DNA from: Pseudo-nitzschia pungens
Lineage: Eukaryota > Bacillariophyta > Bacillariophyceae > Bacillariales > Bacillariaceae
Assembly (NCBI GenBank): GCA_037355855.1
Contig: CM074763.1
Coordinates: 620,001 to 684,000 of the forward strand
DNA length: 64,000 bases
Direction of reading: 5' to 3'
The number at the start of each line of letters is the position of its first letter. Position 1 is the first letter of the stretch. The notes under the pieces were generated by a model. The model was not told the origin of the DNA and did no database searches. It saw nothing but the letters and a program-made list of their open reading frames with translations. A program made the position numbers and the translations under genes. Below, one piece after another: positions 11,501-22,381 of this stretch.

Positions 11501-12312
11501 TGGACGACGGCCGACTCGACCGGGACGCCTTTTCGGAACGGGCCCGGGGAGGCCGCGGCGGCGGCGGCGGACGCGGCGGTGGACGAGGAGCACCCCGGGG
11601 AAGAGGAGGACGCGGTGGACGATCGGAGTTTGGAAGAGGCAGCGGAGGAGAATACGGGAGGAATTTCCCACCACCACCATCCGGACGGGACTGGGACGGT
11701 GGAAGAGATCCGGGTGTGGGAGGAGGAGGAGGACCCTATCACCGAAGCGACGAAAGCGGCGGCGCCTGGAATCGCCGGGGTGGCGAAGACGACCAAGGTT
11801 TTGATCCGGCCGGCACCCGAGATCAAAGGGAACGCGAGCGAGAGCGCGAGCGCAAGCCGCTTCCGAGTTTTTCGTCGTACGGCCAACTCGCCTCGAACGA
11901 TCCACCGAAGCCAACCGGTGCCCCCAAAACCCAACCCAAAGCGATGCCCGAACGAAAGAAGGCGGAACCTCCAAAACCACCCAAGCCGGCAACGGGATCA
12001 GGAGCAGGAGCAGCAACAACATCGGTACCGAAGCAAGGAAAACCAACGCCCTCCAAGAAGGAAGAAGAGAAAGAAACCAAAGCCCCGGCCGCGGGTCCGC
12101 GACCACCGTCGCCGCCACCGAAAGGAAAGCCGACGGGAGCGATACAGGCTCTGGCTCGACTCTTGGAACTGGAAGCATCCATGGAGTTCGCGTACACGAA
12201 ACACATGTTGCTCGTAAAGCGGCAGGAAGAGTTGAAGGCGCAGTATGAAGTTCTTGAGACTCTGCCGGTGGGCATCGATGCGATTGCGGAAGAGCTGAAA
12301 CAGCCCCAATAG
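8524..12312 (+). CDS. Giant RGG / Arg-Asp-rich low-complexity protein
   Basis: Exon 1 is tiny (8524-8549, MDNRRNSWR). A GTAAGG...CAG intron (8550-8743) follows, then one long exon whose joined frame reads WRGDRDRDRP. The protein is made of RGG/GRGRGG blocks (about 8835-8975, 9500-9800, 11550-11650), a poly-His stretch, DMPRD/EIPRD repeats (9985-10239), eight MRDGP repeats (10640-10759) and a C-terminal ordered part with a helical LARLLELEASMEFAYTKHML segment. RGG/RD proteins usually bind RNA and condense; that role is inference. The frame steps +1 between about 9130 and 9190, +1 near 10240, and by -1 (or two +1 steps) near 11225-11260. The stop is at 12310-12312. Confidence 0.7.
9985..10239 (+). 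repeat. Coding repeat of DMPRD / EIPRD / DLPRD units
   Basis: About twenty imperfect 12-bp units (GACATGCCxCGx and close variants) lie within the RGG gene. They encode a run of acidic-Met/Ile/Leu-Pro-Arg tetrapeptides. Confidence 0.85.
10640..10759 (+). repeat. Eight 15-bp coding repeats (MRDGP)
   Basis: Eight consecutive copies of ATGCGAGAYGGACCC occupy exactly 120 bp inside the RGG gene. The copies differ only at synonymous or single positions, which suggests recent expansion by slippage or unequal exchange. Confidence 0.9.
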
Positions 12313-12520
12313 TTTATTTTCTAACTTGCTGACATGAGAGACGACATATACGAAGGAAACTTGATTCACTCTAACGTTGTAAATACCCGCACAATAATCG
12401 TTCCGTTACAATCAAAAAATACAAGCAATTGATTGATAGTTTTAATGCGTATGTGCAGATCGCTAGTAATGTAGGCTGTGACAGAGCCTTTTATTTCAAA
12501 TCAGCTCGGGTTCTAAGCAG

Positions 12521-12711
12521 CTAAGATTTTTTGTTCCGTCCTGCTTTGGTTGGTAGAAGCTAACACATGGTGCCGACTCTCGTCGGACATCACATTAGTT
12601 TTCTTCCTAGAGCCTGGCAGCGAGGGCCAAGATTAGCTGAGATTTTTTGTTCCGTCCTGCTTTGGTTGGTGGAAGCTAACATTAGTTTTCTTCCTCGAGC
12701 CTGGCAGCGAG
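12521..12711 (+). repeat. Tandem duplication of the mS35 3' end
   Basis: The segment at 12637-12711 carries the end of the mS35 reading frame on the minus strand plus downstream sequence. It is repeated at 12521-12625 with a 26-bp insertion at about 12566-12591. The second copy keeps the stop codon and the LAARLEEEN-coding stretch in degraded form. Confidence 0.85.
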
Positions 12712-13287
12712 GCTCTTGGCCGATTCCACGGCACGCTCAAGCATCGATACCACGTGTCTCTTGTTTTCGATGCGGCTTCCAAATTGGGCGGAACTCAGCT
12801 GGAGAATTCCCGTCTCGTCGTTGAGCCGGTTGCCAACAATCTCCTTCAGAACGGCCTTTTGTAACTCCGTCAGGGGAATGTGTCGCGCGGCCACCTGGAG
12901 AACCACCCGGTGCTCGTTCGGCCTCACGAAGGGCTCCTCCAACAACCTGCCGTAGGTGGTGGTTTTGTATTTCAATTGGTGTTCCGGGACACCGCATTTC
13001 AGGTATTTCACGTTGGGGTATTGGAATTCGGTTGTGCCGAGGAAGGTCTTGCCTCCCTCGATCGAGTCAAAAATCTCTTGAAAGGGAGAGACGTAACCGT
13101 TTCCGACGCCGTTGTTGTCCTTGACCGCGGCCGAGCCGTAGCATCGCGAAGATACCTGCGCGACGGATTCGTGTTGTGCCGTGAGCTGATGGAGGCCGCC
13201 GTTGCCAATCACGGAAGATCCAGCCGCACGCTGACGGATATTGCGAATGACGGCTCGTCTCATTGCCGATGTAACCGGGGTGGACAT
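12682..13287 (-). CDS. MRPS35: Mitochondrial small-subunit ribosomal protein mS35
   Basis: A 201-residue protein of the mitochondrial 28S subunit. Residues 1 to about 50 are arginine- and serine-rich without acidic residues (MSTPVTSAMRRAVIRNIRQR), as in a mitochondrial presequence. The core matches the MRPS28/S35 family: NEHRVVLQVAARHIPLTELQ, then KEIVGNRLNDETGILQLSS and FGSRIENKRHVVSMLERAVE. It is a single exon starting at ATG 13287. The last codons and the stop are duplicated just downstream on the minus strand (12521-12625), which may supply a second polyadenylation region. Confidence 0.8.
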   Translation of the reverse strand: MSTPVTSAMRRAVIRNIRQRAAGSSVIGNGGLHQLTAQHESVAQVSSRCYGSAAVKDNNGVGNGYVSPFQEIFDSIEGGKTFLGTTEFQYPNVKYLKCGVPEHQLKYKTTTYGRLLEEPFVRPNEHRVVLQVAARHIPLTELQKAVLKEIVGNRLNDETGILQLSSAQFGSRIENKRHVVSMLERAVESAKSLAARLEEEN

Positions 13288-14298
13288 GCTGAGATGCTGC
13301 TGCTGCTGCGAATTTATGAGTCGTGAAGTTGTTGTTGTTGTTGCGTGGTGTGGAATTCCTGTTCGTCGCGAAAGGTGATGGGAGATGCTTCAGCAATGTG
13401 TTCGGGTTTTCCCACTTCCATATAAATATTGCGGAAGATGCCGATACAAGTGTCTTTGGTGTCTTGCTTGAGAGAGTTTGAAAAAGGTGAAATTGCAGGA
13501 AAGTACCGGTATGATAAAAATAGTACGGTACCGTTGTTGTGAATTAGTGAATCAGAGCATGCTTGACCAAGCGTACTTGTACTCGTACGAGGACAAGTAG
13601 TCTGCATCTGTCTTTACGTCACTTGGTTGGTTCTCCCCAATAAATATTTACTTTTTAATATTGATATGTTTGAATGTAGTAAGACTTACTCGTACGGAGT
13701 AAGATATCGAGTACGTCGTGTCCGAGATGAGGAACTTTATTGAGCGAAGACAATGAACATATTCTCCATGTCAGGCCTGGCAGCCACCCGATCTTCCTCA
13801 GGGCTGAGTGTGATTGATTCATTCATACAAGTACCGTAATTTCAAAATGGTCCTCCTGTCGCCCGGGTTTGGGTGGGACCCTGAGTTGAATGACAGCCAA
13901 TGACAAAGAGCTCTAAACATTAAAAATGCAGAGGACAAACATACAGACATACATGCTCCAATGCCCATTGCTTCCATTCCGACTCAGTGCACGACATGTA
14001 AGTGTAGTAAGGCTTACGTGTTGGTACGGTTCCCGGTGTCCGCATCAACACTCGCATCGGTACCGGTAAGGTTTAAACCTTACCCGTACCAGGACAGGAA
14101 TGATAGACTGCCGTGTGAGAGTTCAGACTTCGATTCGAATGTGCACTTTAGAATTCACTTTGCGCAGGGTGCAGTCCCAGTTCCCATAGCTTACGAAGTG
14201 ACCACCGAACAAAGAAAGCAGGAAAGCACATCCTTCCATCCACGAGTATAGTTCGAATATTTTTTACTTGGTGGTGAAAAGCAGTTCCAACGTCGAAC
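13288..14298. other. Intergenic, divergent promoter region with palindromic words
   Basis: Lies between mS35 and the 14299 gene, which diverge. It contains several short palindromes built from TAAGG/CCTTA and TACCGGTA words (for example about 13505-13535 and 14061-14090). No gene was recognised. Confidence 0.5.
14065..14084. repeat. 20-bp perfect palindrome GGTAAGGTTTAAACCTTACC
   Basis: A perfect inverted repeat with no spacer, about 215 bp upstream of the 14299 start codon. Similar but shorter palindromes occur in other intergenic stretches of the window. Confidence 0.8.
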
Positions 14299-14820
14299 AT
14301 GTCCAGTCTTCAGCGAGCCCTATCCAACCACAACCGCAAAAATGGCACAAAGACGTCGCCGAACAAGCTTGACGGCAGCGGAGGTCGCGGTGGTGGTGCC
14401 TTTGAAAGCTCGTTTGCCAAGGGCCTTGATTTATCGGAATTGCTCTCCTCGAGCGGTGGCCAATCATCGAACCGAACCAGTGCCGCCGAAGAATTGCTCA
14501 GGATCAAGGAAGCAGAACGCCGCCAGCGACAACTAGAAGAGCAGGAGGAAGTCAAGCTGCAGCAAGCCCTCGAAAAGCGGCTGCATTCGTTGCAGAACAA
14601 TGCCAACAAGGGCAAGGAAGCAACGAGATCCTCTTTTGAGATCGGGGACGCCCTGTTGAGGATGCACGGGTCGGACGACAAAACCGCTTCCATTCTTTCC
14701 CGAAAGAGCACTAAGAGCCGAAAGAACAATACCCGGGTTGGGGGTGCGAAACAAACAGCCAGCAACAAGGCCAACAAAAAAGCGCTGGTGGCGAAGAAGT
14801 CCAGACGCTCGAAATTTTGA
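14299..14820 (+). CDS. Small basic coiled-coil protein, unknown
   Basis: A 173-residue protein starting MSSLQRALSNHNRKNG, intact in one exon. Residues about 65-100 (ELLRIKEAERRQRQLEEQEE) are strongly predicted to be an alpha-helix or coiled coil. The C-terminal quarter is Lys/Arg/Ser-rich (KKSRRSKF end), which suggests a nuclear or nucleic-acid-linked protein; that is inference. No known family was recognised. The last coding bases and the 3' flank are tandemly duplicated downstream (14793-15240). Confidence 0.6.
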   Translation: MSSLQRALSNHNRKNGTKTSPNKLDGSGGRGGGAFESSFAKGLDLSELLSSSGGQSSNRTSAAEELLRIKEAERRQRQLEEQEEVKLQQALEKRLHSLQNNANKGKEATRSSFEIGDALLRMHGSDDKTASILSRKSTKSRKNNTRVGGAKQTASNKANKKALVAKKSRRSKF

Positions 14821-15240
14821 GAAAGCGACAGGACGCGTTGATAGTTGCGTTGTTTGTTTCGTTGTCAAAATCGAGAATAACTGTCATTTGCAATGGAACG
14901 GCAAGGCGAGATGGAGCTATCAAGGATAATGGCAGGAGCAGCACCAGCACAAAAAAAAATTGGCAACGAAGTCTAGAGAGTTGCACAGCTTTCAACACAG
15001 TGTGAAGAAGTCCGGACGCCGAAAATTTCGAGAAAGCGACAGGACGCACTGATGTAGTAAAGTGGAAAAAAAACTGTACTCGATCGTTGTGTTCTTTGTT
15101 TCATTGTCAAAATCGAGAATAACTATCACTTGCAATGGAACGACAAGGAAAAATGAAGCCATCAAGGATCACAGGAGGAGTAGCACCATACATAGAGCTT
15201 TTGGCAACGAGGTCTACAGAGTTGCACAGCTTTCAACAAA
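14793..15240 (+). repeat. Tandem duplication of about 211-235 bp covering a gene 3' end
   Basis: Unit A (14793-15003) begins GAAGAAGTCCAGACGCTCGA, inside the last codons of the 14299 gene. Unit B (15004 to about 15240) begins GAAGAAGTCCGGACGCCGAA. Both run through GAGAAAGCGACAGGACGC, CAAAATCGAGAATAACT and AGAGTTGCACAGCTTTCAAC. Identity is roughly 80-85% by eye, so the duplication is not recent. Confidence 0.85.
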
Positions 15241-15761
15241 CGAAAGGATGGTCGAATAGATCATGCGCAGCCGATCGATCCAGTTGGTCGGCGCAAAGAA
15301 GAGAACACATGACTTTGGATTCGCGCAGGATGAACCAAAATGTAGCACATGATGATATGAAGATCTACTACTTCTCGTTGGGAAACATCGTGCATGTACC
15401 GCATCACAAACATCGCACGAATACAATATCGATTTGTCGATGACAATCGGAGTAGCATTGGCAAACAAAAGCTTCGGAAGGTAAAACACAGTAACTTGCG
15501 CTAAATTGTTACTGCTATTGTTCAAAGAAGGTGTTGCTCCGCGCGATGTAGAGAAGAAATGAAAAGGCAATGGCAACCACTCTCCCGGAGAGAAACTTTG
15601 ATTGAACAAAGCTATTCTGCGCCAGACAGAATCGTCACTACAATAAGAGCAAAGATTGCAGTGCATTTCGTAAAGTTCGATAATCAAAATAATAATAATC
15701 TCATAAGTTACAGTACAGCGAACGACAGCTCAATTCCTGGAAATACATTATAGGTCTGTCT
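15241..15761. other. Convergent intergenic spacer
   Basis: Sequence between two converging genes. It holds only short, unrecognised open frames on both strands. Confidence 0.45.
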
Positions 15762-16361
15762 TCAATAACCAAGCCATTTATCGAACTCTTCGGGAGTCAA
15801 TCCAGTTCGCTTGATGAGTCTCTCTATCACGATGCCCTTGAGGACTTCTCCGTCTATTAGACCTCTGTTCATGAGCATCATTCCGTACGAATAAAGATGA
15901 TTGAATTCGCCCTTCACCTCGGGAACTTCCAAGTTGTTTGGGATGTCGAATCCGGTCGGAGTCAAAGCACCGGTGTCGGGATCCACGTCGAATCGCATGG
16001 CGCGTTCGATCATCAGGTCGTAGATCTTGACCGCTATTTCGGGTGCGGGGGCGTTACCTTTGCGTGCCTCTTTCAATGCCTCGAGCTCCGGTGGGGCGGT
16101 GGATTTGTCGACCAAGGCATCTTCCATGTTGACGACAAAGTCATCCGCGGATTGGTTCATTTGTTCTTCCATAGTAAGCTGGGGCTTTTCGGGCATGGCA
16201 GATGGGAAGTCGAAGTCCGACATGGCCAAGCAGCTGCTACTTCCCGCAGTCACGACTCTGCCATTCGCAGCGCCCACGGTAGAAGCAGGGACATGCCGAT
16301 TTTGCGGGATTGTGAATCCTTGGACGGCGGAGGACCAATAGAGAAAAGCGACCAACGCCAT
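15762..16361 (-). CDS. Plastid-targeted protein of unknown function
   Basis: The start at 16361 gives MALVAFLYWSSAVQGFTIP, a signal peptide ending just before a phenylalanine, as in the diatom bipartite plastid leader (ASAF-type). An ATG ten codons upstream (16391) is also possible. The mature part (about 150 residues) is acidic at first (TMEEQMNQSADDFVVNMEDA) and ends in a helical domain: FNHLYSYGMMLMNRGLIDGE, then IVIERLIKRTGLTPEEFDKW. I know of no functional assignment. It is one uninterrupted exon. Confidence 0.65.
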   Translation of the reverse strand: MALVAFLYWSSAVQGFTIPQNRHVPASTVGAANGRVVTAGSSSCLAMSDFDFPSAMPEKPQLTMEEQMNQSADDFVVNMEDALVDKSTAPPELEALKEARKGNAPAPEIAVKIYDLMIERAMRFDVDPDTGALTPTGFDIPNNLEVPEVKGEFNHLYSYGMMLMNRGLIDGEVLKGIVIERLIKRTGLTPEEFDKWLGY

Positions 16362-16391
16362 GTGGCGTCTACTTCTAGGTGACGAGGTCAT

Positions 16392-17585
16392 GGTTCGTTA
16401 TTCCACCTTTAGTCAACGAGAGATCAATGAAGAAGTTCGAGTGCCAATGCTCCTGACGATAGTGTCTAGCGAAATCCGCGAGAGGCGAGAGCAAAGATAC
16501 CGGTTTTGCCAGGTGATGGCGGACGATGAAAATTACGGTGATGCGACTGATGATTGACAACCGTCATCCAAAACTTCAACTTTGTTAATGCCCAAAACGA
16601 AGCGAAAAAAGTGATGTCGAATGTACTAGGTTAGTTACAAGTGGCGGAAGAAGAATCGCAATTGACATTTTCTGCGGCAAGATCACTTTGGGAAGTTGTT
16701 GGAAGTGTAGCAACTGTAGCAATTGTCTCATGAAGCAATAAATACCGTGTAATATTACTACTACTAGTACTAATAATAATAATAGTTTGAACATGATGCT
16801 AAAGAACGTATCGATTAGATCACAACAGTAGCAATTAGTCAAATCAATTCACTAAACTTTCTCCTCGGAACTTACATCATGTTTTTGTTCAGTTTCAACG
16901 ATTCCTTCCAGCAACACGACAATTCCACCAGTCTCCTGATGCATGATCAACAAGTAACTCAATGAAATCAATGAGCCTAGTACTAAACAAGTATGATTGA
17001 TTTCGAAGAAGGAGAACGCATGATTGAAAGAACCATGACAATCTAAGACGTCTATTTCGTTTCGTAAATTTTGGACAGAATTGTTTTGAATTCATGGCGT
17101 CCTGTTGCGGAAACTCGTTATCCTTGGCTGAAGCGTTGCGAAGCAAGCCGAGCACATGCAATAACTTCAAGCTGTCGCCAAAGAAGCTGATGGATGAGAA
17201 CAAACGAGTTAGAACGCTAGCACTTTTGATGCGCAACTTAATTATGAAGTTGTGTTTGATAGTATTTTTCTGTGACAGCGATCGGACAAACTTCCCGCAG
17301 AACGCGATATTCCTCATCACACGAATTTTTTGAGGGTCTGTGTCCGATTGCAATGTGTAGTCATTGGTTCAAGAAAAAATACGTGTATCCTGAGTAAAGC
17401 ATTGCTTTTGCCATTTTCTATGATTCGGTTCTTCGAAATAGGCGTTGTTGACTATATTCACTGTCTATGAATTGTGTCCTCCTCCCACGATCAAAGCGGT
17501 AAAACAAGCAGGCTTCAACGTCTTCCACTATCATCGTCGATACAATAATTAAAGTCGCTACTCTTCTTCTGACGACACGCTGCTT
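16392..17585. other. Intergenic, no gene recognised
   Basis: An open frame on the minus strand (16895-17353) and one on the plus strand (17094-17333) are longer than average. They lack motifs and codon-bias signs, so neither is called. A TACTACTAG-rich stretch lies near 16755-16785. Confidence 0.4.
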
Positions 17586-19225
17586 TCATCCGACGGAGAG
17601 TCGTCGCTGAATTCCTCGTCTTTCGGAGGATCCCTCGTCTTTGTTCTCAAACTCGGCCGCCTTGTCGTGGGACGACTTGATGAGAAAGGGATTGATCTTT
17701 GCGAGACTAATCATGACCGCCTCTTCGGTTCGGATGGTTCTGCTTCCCTGGAACGGACAGGTGTTGAGCCACAGGTCAAAGAGCTTGGAGGACGACGACC
17801 CGGGGATTTTGATGGTCTCGTCGGCGTCCACGCATTCCTCGATTCCAGCGACACCGCCAAAGACGAGCAGCGCGTGGCGGAACTTGGGGAGCCCGAAGCT
17901 CTTGTCTTCCACCGATTTGCTTCCGCGCTCGCTGGTACCGATCTTCAGATCGTACCCGGCATCCGAAAAGGGGCAAGTTTTCAAAGACGGCGTTGATCGA
18001 TTCGGCCATGCGCGTCGTGAAGCCCCAGTAGGTCCCGTCGTCTTCTCGGGGAGCCGAGGGGGATACGACGACTCCTCGGATCTGGGATGCCTTTCCGTAC
18101 GCGGAAGGATCGATCTGAACGGTGCATCGGATACCGGGTGTGAGCTTTCGATCGATTCTAAAACCAGAATGCAACAAAAAGAAACAAAAAAAGCAGAGTT
18201 GGAAACAGCAGGATTTTGGATTGGATTGCAATGCGCTATGATCGACGCCCCTCCATGGCCTCGGGAACAACAACGCCGCATCTCAGACGGGATACGTTTT
18301 CTAACATTCCGAGGTCGGATCCGCAGCAAACACTTACTCGACCGGCCGGTTTCGGATCCCGCAATTGACAAAGGAGTTTCCGTTCGGGCTGCATTTCGTC
18401 ATGACCACTCCCTCTCGGTACTTGCTCCGGTCCTCTGCTCGGACGTGGTGCGGAGCGTCGACCGGGGCCAAGAGACCGGCGAACTGAAGGTCCGGGTGCA
18501 TGGGAAAGAAATTCCGTCGTAGGTACTGCGGGCACTCGCAGTATTGCAGCAGCCGGGCCATGAACTCCTCGTGCGTCGATCGCGGTCGGTGTTCGAACCT
18601 TGGTTCGTCCCCGTCTTTGTCCTTAGTCCTTGTCGTGATCTCCGACCGATTTTCCCTCGCCGGAGGCGTCGTCGCCGCGTTTGTCTCCGTCGGAATGATC
18701 GTGCTTGCGTCGCTTGAAATCTCTCCAGCTGCTGCTGCCGCTGTTTCGCTGGTTGTTCTTTCCCAGTTTGTCGTCGAACACGATGATTTCGTCCACGTGA
18801 TAGATGGTTGCAGCGCGAGCAATGCTTCCCACCAGCAGCTGTTCGCAATTCCCGCGTTTGGACAATTGGAAGAGAACGCTCCCCGGAAGCGCAATGCTCA
18901 CCGTCGAGAAACGGGGCTTGTTCCGGCAGGGGACGCTTTCCATAACCCGTCCGAATCGGTGCTTCGAAAAGGAAGATTTTCCATGGTTGTTTCCGTAGCT
19001 TCCTGGATTGTTGTTCGAGTATTTTTTGGGCGAGGATCTTCTGTCGGATACCGAATGAATTGGTTTCGAGTCGGTACCGGTAGCACTACCGGAAGACGAT
19101 TTCGTCGTCTTCGTCTCCTCGTTTCTCTCTCTGGGCCGAACACCGCCAGCTTCTTCGATCCTCTGGCGTTTCTTTCGTTTGCCTTCTTCCTTTCTCCTTT
19201 TCTTTTCGAGAGCTGTATCCGCCAT
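17586..19225 (-). CDS. SPOUT1: SPOUT-type RNA methyltransferase (SPOUT1/C9orf114-like), frame-broken
   Basis: A putative SAM-dependent RNA methyltransferase of the DUF171/SPOUT1 family. After a basic, Ser-rich N-terminal third come STVSIALPGSVLFQLSKRG, then ECPQYLRRNFFPMHPDLQF, then DAPHHVRAEDRSKYREGVV. An intron (18337-18158, GTAAGT...TTTTAG) follows, then DRKLTPGIRCTVQIDPS, YDLKIGTSERG and LNTCPFQGSRTIRTEEA. All are SPOUT1 landmarks in the right order. Two +1 steps are needed: one near 18620-18645 (just before a TAA at the end of a DHDKD stretch) and one near 17964. The two exons sum to 1460 nt, two over a multiple of three, giving about 485 residues. An essential-looking conserved gene is unlikely to be a pseudogene, so assembly insertions or frameshifting are the alternatives. 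Confidence 0.8.
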
Positions 19226-19902
19226 CGTGGCTTGTTGCTTCTACGTACTCGTCGTCGTCTGTGCTGTTTATTGCGTTGCTAGCTAGTGAGTGTTCGATCT
19301 ACACGAGACTGCCAGGTGATCTGCCACCGACAGATGCATGATGTATGATGCATGATGCATGATGCATGATGCATCGACGAACCCTTTCACAACGAAACCG
19401 GGATCCCCGAGTTTCAGAAGGATTTTTGAGAGAGAGAATGATTGGTCACGACGTGTGGAAAGCAGTCGAATTGATCAAACAATCAACATTGTGCGAATGA
19501 ATGTATCGAATGAGTCAATTTTATGCCCTTTCGTCGAACTGCCATATATATTATGTTTAGTATGTACGATACCTAGACTTATTGATACCAAGAAGACTTT
19601 CGGCTTCGAGAACTGCGATCTTGTGTACGTATGATTACTTACTATAGATAGTATGGTAAGGTCTAGTGGTACTACTACCAACGTTCGGATACTGCCATTC
19701 GCTGCTGCTGCTCTACTAGTAGCAAGAAGCAGCGTACGTCAATGGCGTAAGTTACCCTTACATACCGCTAAGGTTCTGGTACATATTCGTAAGGTTAACT
19801 CGTACTGCGCTTGCCATCCTAAACAACGGCAACAAGAGCTGAAGAGCCCGTATTGCACATCAACCCAAGTGAGAGCGTTGATAGAATTGAAGATTGCCAG
19901 CG
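19226..19902. other. Divergent promoter region with ATGATGC microsatellite
   Basis: Contains a simple repeat of TGATGCA units at about 19335-19373 and palindromic GTAAGGTTA-type words near 19640-19800. No gene was recognised. Confidence 0.5.
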
Positions 19903-20896
19903 ATGATGTCGTCCAATCCCATCTTCCCTGCATCTCGTGCCGAGTTGAAGGCTCTTCATCCGGTGAGTCAATTCAATTGAATCGAGTTCCACGCATCCGG
20001 TACAGATTTGGGTCCAGTCCGATCGGAATTCGGATGCGTTGATGATCGGATGATGCCGATGAAGCAGACTATGTTTCGGCGGTGAAAGAAAGGCATCGCC
20101 TCTGCATTATCGTGGTGCTTGGTTCGGCGATGTTGTCTCCCTGCGCGAGCAATGCAGCACACGCACCCAACCGCAACCTTCGCACCAAGCACTAACACTG
20201 TCCTTTTCGGTTCTTTGTGCGTTTGCGGTCTATTTTTTGGTATTGTTTGTGTTCAGGTGATCGAAATTACGTGCGCCGACTCGAAGGCAGAATACGACGA
20301 GGTCAAGTCGAAATACAGCCATCCGATTGTTGCCGATACCGCGGGAGCCGATGTAAGTGATCGCGTGTTGTCGTCCGACGGAGGTTTCGCGCTTTGTGCA
20401 TTGCGTGCTTGTCGCGCTATACGGTGCCGTGAAAGGTTGGCTTCCCGAGTTTTCGTTCCCGGAACCCCTTGATGTGCGGTGGTGGAAACTAGCGCACAGG
20501 ATCCGTCTTTACTATTTGCTTGACGGTACCCTGTCAAGTTCGATCCTGAACAAAGATGGATTCTCATGACGACTGGTGTTTTCTTTCTTGCGATGCCTGG
20601 GGACTACTACGATACACGAAAAACATTGGTCGATTTCGTGCTCGTGATCTTGGTTCCGCGGATGATTGATCACTTGCTTGGTTCCATATGACAACAACAA
20701 ATCGCGACGACAGTATCGTGCTCGCGTAACGGAAACCTACGCAGCGGTCCGAAGCGGAGAGTGCAACAGCCTATTCGAAGACGTCATGACGTGCAACGGG
20801 AAGAATATTTATGATTACGCCAAGAAATGCAAGGAAGTCCGAGAGTCCTTGCAAATGTGCGCCATCAAGAACAAGCTCGGAGAACTCGGCAAATAA
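19903..20896 (+). CDS. Twin CX9C (CHCH) mitochondrial protein, three exons
   Basis: Exons are 19903-19962, 20257-20352 and 20714-20896. The donors are GTGAGT and GTAAGT, the acceptors GTTCAG and GACAG, and all phases are zero. The joined frame of 112 residues starts MMSSNPIFPASRAELKALHP. The last exon holds two CX9C motifs, C-NSLFEDVMT-C and C-KEVRESLQM-C. This is the twin CX9C pattern of small proteins oxidised by Mia40 in the mitochondrial intermembrane space, often respiratory-chain assembly factors. An assignment to a specific assembly factor is not possible. The second ATG at 19906 could also be the start. Confidence 0.7.
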
Positions 20897-22087
20897 AACA
20901 ATAACAGTATGGTTTTATCTCGGTACGAATCGGTGCAATTACCGACGTCGGCATCCGGATTGCAGCGTCGCATCCGATGCAACACAATTGAATGAAATAC
21001 GGTTCAAAATATTAGGATCTCCGCAGTGACAAACGTTTGTCGACGTTGTTGTTTGTTCCATTCGAAATGTGCCACGCCGAGAACGCCACGAAATGCTATT
21101 TATTAGTCTCTTTTACAAGAACTTAATGCGGAAACTTGTGGTGTCTCGGTCGTCAATCGAGATGGATTTGGTTCAATCGGGCTTTTCGTCATGTTTGTGC
21201 GATCCACAAACGCGCAATCCAGTTTCGTACCAATTGTCGCCGCTCCCCCGTTGATTGATATTCTATATCATATTGTATTATTCAGTCCAGTTATCAGGCG
21301 ATTGAAGCAAATGCCGAAACGAATACTGAAGAGAATGGAGAAAATGACTTTCTCGTCTGTTGAGAGAAACCCTCAAGTGCCAAGTTGTTTGAGAACTATC
21401 CGGATCTGTAGGATCGTCCGTCGTAAGCAACAGAATGCATGGGAAGGAAACAGAAACAGGTCGCATTTGGGCCTTATAGTTCGAAGGCATTGTTGAAAAC
21501 CTGGATGTCAGATGCACGTCGTCCGAATCAAATCCTGTACGTTCTATCACCTCGACCAACTTACTCTTTGAGTTTCGGGTCGACAATGTTCAGAACGCCC
21601 TTTTCCTGCGAGGAGTTAAGTTTGCCGGCAAACTTCTTCCAGTTCCAGGGGATGGCAACGTGCTTTGTAACAATCCAGCAACAAAAGGATTGGAATGTTG
21701 TGTCGTGGCATGCACCAATAGACTGCTGTGGAAAGATTGAACACTTAGAGAAATCGTTTTTGGCACGTATATGATATACGACACAATGATGTGTTGCATG
21801 ATAATTACATGTTGTGGTGCGTCTATTATGCGAGGTAACCACAATGATATTGTCGATCCCAACGTCAACATATCCCTGTTACGAAAGGAATCGGCAAACG
21901 AACAAAGAACAGCACGTCAGGCAGACACGCTGAATTGCTGGAAGCAATCAAACCACTGCTGAAGAAGCCAGTAAGCAGTGGGACGGAGATCGTAAGATTG
22001 CGAGCAATCGAAAGGAAAGACGCCAGACGCTTGGACTGCGCGGACTCGCACTGTTAAGGCGTTCCCAGCAAATGAACCAGTAGTTGC

Positions 22088-22381
22088 GTGCTGCAGTGGC
22101 ATGTTACAGTTGGCGTGTTACAGCTGCCTACGGCGATTCCTTGGAGACTCGCGGGGACGAAGACGAGGGTGTTATCCGAGTGTTGCAATCAATGCCTTGC
22201 GTACAGGGACGTGTTTTGCGAGGAGCGCATTGGACCGTATTACGAGGACGCGCAACGGTGCTCCGATTACGGGGACTGTCCTGTTGCGGGCTGCCATAAT
22301 ACTAGTGTAACAGAGTTGGGCCAAGCAGCGAAGCAGAAGAACACAAGATCACGAAGAGCGTTCCAAACGCGGAAGGATTGA
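22088..22381 (+). other. Cysteine-rich open frame, doubtful
   Basis: A 97-residue frame whose middle is cysteine-rich (ECCNQCLAYRDVFCEER, then QRCSDYGDCPVAGC) and which ends in a basic tail. It could be the last exon of a secreted Cys-rich protein or a chance frame. No upstream exon was identified. Part of its sequence (GCAACGGTGCTCCGAT) recurs near 22403. Confidence 0.25.

Noticed and set aside
16895..17353. 152-codon minus-strand frame
   Set aside because: Hydrophobic and AT-rich, with no motif, no start context and no conserved pattern.
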